14,467 bases of DNA, from positions 1 to 14,467 of the forward strand of contig CAMHBN010000018.1 of NCBI GenBank assembly GCA_946183385.1. The letters are read 5' to 3'. The position numbers were made by a program, and so were the translations under genes. The notes beneath the pieces were generated by a model. The model saw only the letters and a program-made list of their open reading frames with translations. It searched no databases and was not told where the DNA came from. This DNA is from an uncultured Ruminococcus sp. (GTDB taxonomy: Bacteria; Bacillota; Clostridia; Oscillospirales; Ruminococcaceae). Below are positions 13,329 to 14,467 of this stretch, piece after piece (positions within the stretch are counted from its first letter, which is position 1; each line of letters opens with the position of its first letter).

Positions 13329-13994
13329 ATGTATAAGGAAATCGGAAGTTTTGACAAGTTGATAATCTTGAAGAATACAGGCATCAAAGCTTTCAGAGGT
13401 CTGTTTCTCAGGTTTTTCCTGAAAAAAGCATCGGGTCTGCTCCTGATAGGCAGGCACGTTCAGGTAACTCACGGCAGAAAGATCGTCTGCGGGAAAAATG
13501 TCAAATTCGAGGACTACAGCGAGATACACGGCTTGTGCAGGGACGGGCTCGTTTTCGGAGATAATGTCACTATCGGACGGGGCGTCATGATCCGTCCGTC
13601 GAGCTATTACGGGAACGATCTCGGAAAAGGACTTGTTATGGGCGAAAGATCGTCTATCGGACCTCACGGCTACGTCGGCTGCTCGGGAAAGATAACCATA
13701 GGAAAAAATGTCATGATGGGTCCCAAGTGCTCGCTGTTCGCGGAGAACCATAATTTCTCCGACGAGAGCAAAAGCATAAAGGAGCAGGGAGTTAACCAGA
13801 AAGGCATAACCATAGAAGACGACTGCTGGATAGGCAGCAATGTTATTATCCTCGACGGCGTCACGATCGGAAAGGGAAGCGTCATCGCAGCGGGTACCCT
13901 CGTAAGCAAGGACGTGCCTGCGGGCAGTCTGGTGATGGATAAGAGAAACCGCTGCATTTCCGACAGAGTAAAACGACAGGAAGCGGCAGAATGA
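13329..13994 (+). CDS. Hexapeptide-repeat (left-handed beta-helix) acyltransferase
   Basis: This 221-aa protein starts 2 nt after the previous stop. From about residue 55 it consists of imperfect hexapeptide turns (VTIGRGVMI, SSIGPHGYVG, ITIGKNVMMGP, ITIEDDCWIGSNVIILDGVT, IGKGSVIAAGTLVSKDVP). This is the left-handed beta-helix of the NodL/WcaF/CatB acetyltransferase superfamily. His141 in ENHNFSD is placed like the catalytic histidine of the family. It probably O- or N-acetylates a sugar of the repeat unit using acetyl-CoA. Acceptor and position are unknown. The N-terminal 50 residues contain a basic, hydrophobic helix (about 20-42) that could contact the membrane. Tight spacing supports co-transcription with the glycosyltransferases on both sides. 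Confidence 0.9.
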   Translation: MYKEIGSFDKLIILKNTGIKAFRGLFLRFFLKKASGLLLIGRHVQVTHGRKIVCGKNVKFEDYSEIHGLCRDGLVFGDNVTIGRGVMIRPSSYYGNDLGKGLVMGERSSIGPHGYVGCSGKITIGKNVMMGPKCSLFAENHNFSDESKSIKEQGVNQKGITIEDDCWIGSNVIILDGVTIGKGSVIAAGTLVSKDVPAGSLVMDKRNRCISDRVKRQEAAE

Positions 13995-14064
13995 TCGCTT
14001 TGTTTTTTTCGTTTCGGCGAATGGGCGCGGGGAGACTCGCCGGCGGTCATTGAGGAGGCATAAA

Positions 14065-14467
14065 ATGAAGATTTCCGTGATCACACCGTTTTATAAGGGC
14101 AATGAGTATATCAGTGCCCTTGTATCTAATATTGTGGAAAATACTGAAAATCTGAAAAAAGTGTCGTCTGGCAGCTCGGTCGAGCTGCTGATCGTTAACG
14201 ACAGCCCCGATGTCAAGGTCGAGATGCCTGCGGAAACAGGCGATGTGGAGTGCAGAGTGCTGACTCATGAGAAAAACAGCGGCATCCACAAGGCAAGAGT
14301 GACAGGGCTTACTGAGTGCAGGGGAGACTTCATCCTCTTCCTCGATCAGGACGACACGGTTTCAGAGCATTTTTTTGTCGAGCAGCTGCCGTATATGAAA
14401 AAATACGACGTCGTTATCGGCAATGCCTATCTCGAGGACGCAGAGGGCAGGCTTACTCCGCTGTACC
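14065..14467 (+). CDS. GT2 family glycosyltransferase, N-terminal part (runs off right edge)
   Basis: An ATG at 14065, 6 nt after GAGGAGG, opens a frame that stays open to the end of the window (134 codons). It begins MKISVITPFYKGNEYI, the usual start of the GT-A fold in GT2 enzymes. LLIVNDSP (residues 41-48) gives the first Asp and FLDQDDT (92-98) gives the DxD-like metal and UDP-sugar binding motif. Inverting transfer of a sugar from an NDP-sugar is expected. The 70-bp gap from the acyltransferase has no terminator, so it belongs to the same operon. The C-terminal part, including any membrane segments and the catalytic base, is outside the window. Confidence 0.88.
   Translation, partial: MKISVITPFYKGNEYISALVSNIVENTENLKKVSSGSSVELLIVNDSPDVKVEMPAETGDVECRVLTHEKNSGIHKARVTGLTECRGDFILFLDQDDTVSEHFFVEQLPYMKKYDVVIGNAYLEDAEGRLTPLY

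Noticed and set aside
14015..14042. CGGCGA/TCGCCG hairpin between the acyltransferase and the last glycosyltransferase as a terminator
   Set aside because: The T-run (14002-14009) precedes the stem and none follows it, and the loop is 16 nt. It does not fit a terminator on either strand.
1..14467. CRISPR arrays, insertion sequences, tRNA or rRNA genes
   Set aside because: No regularly spaced repeats, transposase-like frames, terminal inverted repeats or structured RNA genes of these classes were seen on reading both strands.

Overview
The window looks like chromosomal DNA from a cellulosome- or amylosome-forming Ruminococcus-type Clostridium (Oscillospiraceae). Three things point there. A secreted CotH protein ends in a dockerin of the ruminococcal style. 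The promoters are Gram-positive sigma-A type and the ribosome-binding sites are strong GGAGG types. The polysaccharide and c-di-GMP genes are of kinds common in that group. Species is not assigned. Coding DNA is moderately GC-rich and the spacers are AT-rich.

Layout: (1) 1-111, minus strand, is the 5' end of a probable signalling protein, divergent from (2) 319-2229, a membrane-bound nucleotide-sugar 4,6-dehydratase of the WbpM/PglF/CapD type. (3) 2673-3557 is a polyprenyl-phosphate sugar-1-phosphate transferase with a roughly 227-nt leader that can fold into a GC-rich branched RNA. (4) 3734-5701 is a LacI-type sugar-sensor-like domain joined to a GGDEF diguanylate cyclase domain. It converges on (5) 5745-8423, minus strand, a secreted CotH-kinase/dockerin protein, and the two share a bidirectional terminator. 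(6) 8757-10370 is a Wzz-type chain-length protein. (7) From 10877 to the right edge runs an operon of a Cps2T-like rhamnosyltransferase, a GT4 glycosyltransferase, a hexapeptide-repeat acyltransferase and the start of a GT2 glycosyltransferase.

Working together, the dehydratase would make a 6-deoxy-4-keto amino-sugar precursor. The phosphoglycosyl transferase would start a lipid-linked repeat unit. The glycosyltransferases and acyltransferase would build and decorate it, and the Wzz protein would set polymer length. Flippase, polymerase and tyrosine kinase genes are not visible and may lie beyond the right edge. The diguanylate cyclase could link extracellular or metabolic sugar to exopolysaccharide output. 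The dockerin-CotH protein may be a cell-surface enzyme that docks onto the cellulosome.

Almost every transcription unit has its own near-consensus sigma-A promoter, and two of them (left-edge gene and CotH-dockerin gene) are perfect TTGACA-17-TATAAT. The most interesting non-coding signals are the folded leader at 2521-2613 and the tandem-promoter region at 10555-10740, which carries a palindrome and repeated TGTATA elements. No tRNA, rRNA, CRISPR array or mobile element was seen.
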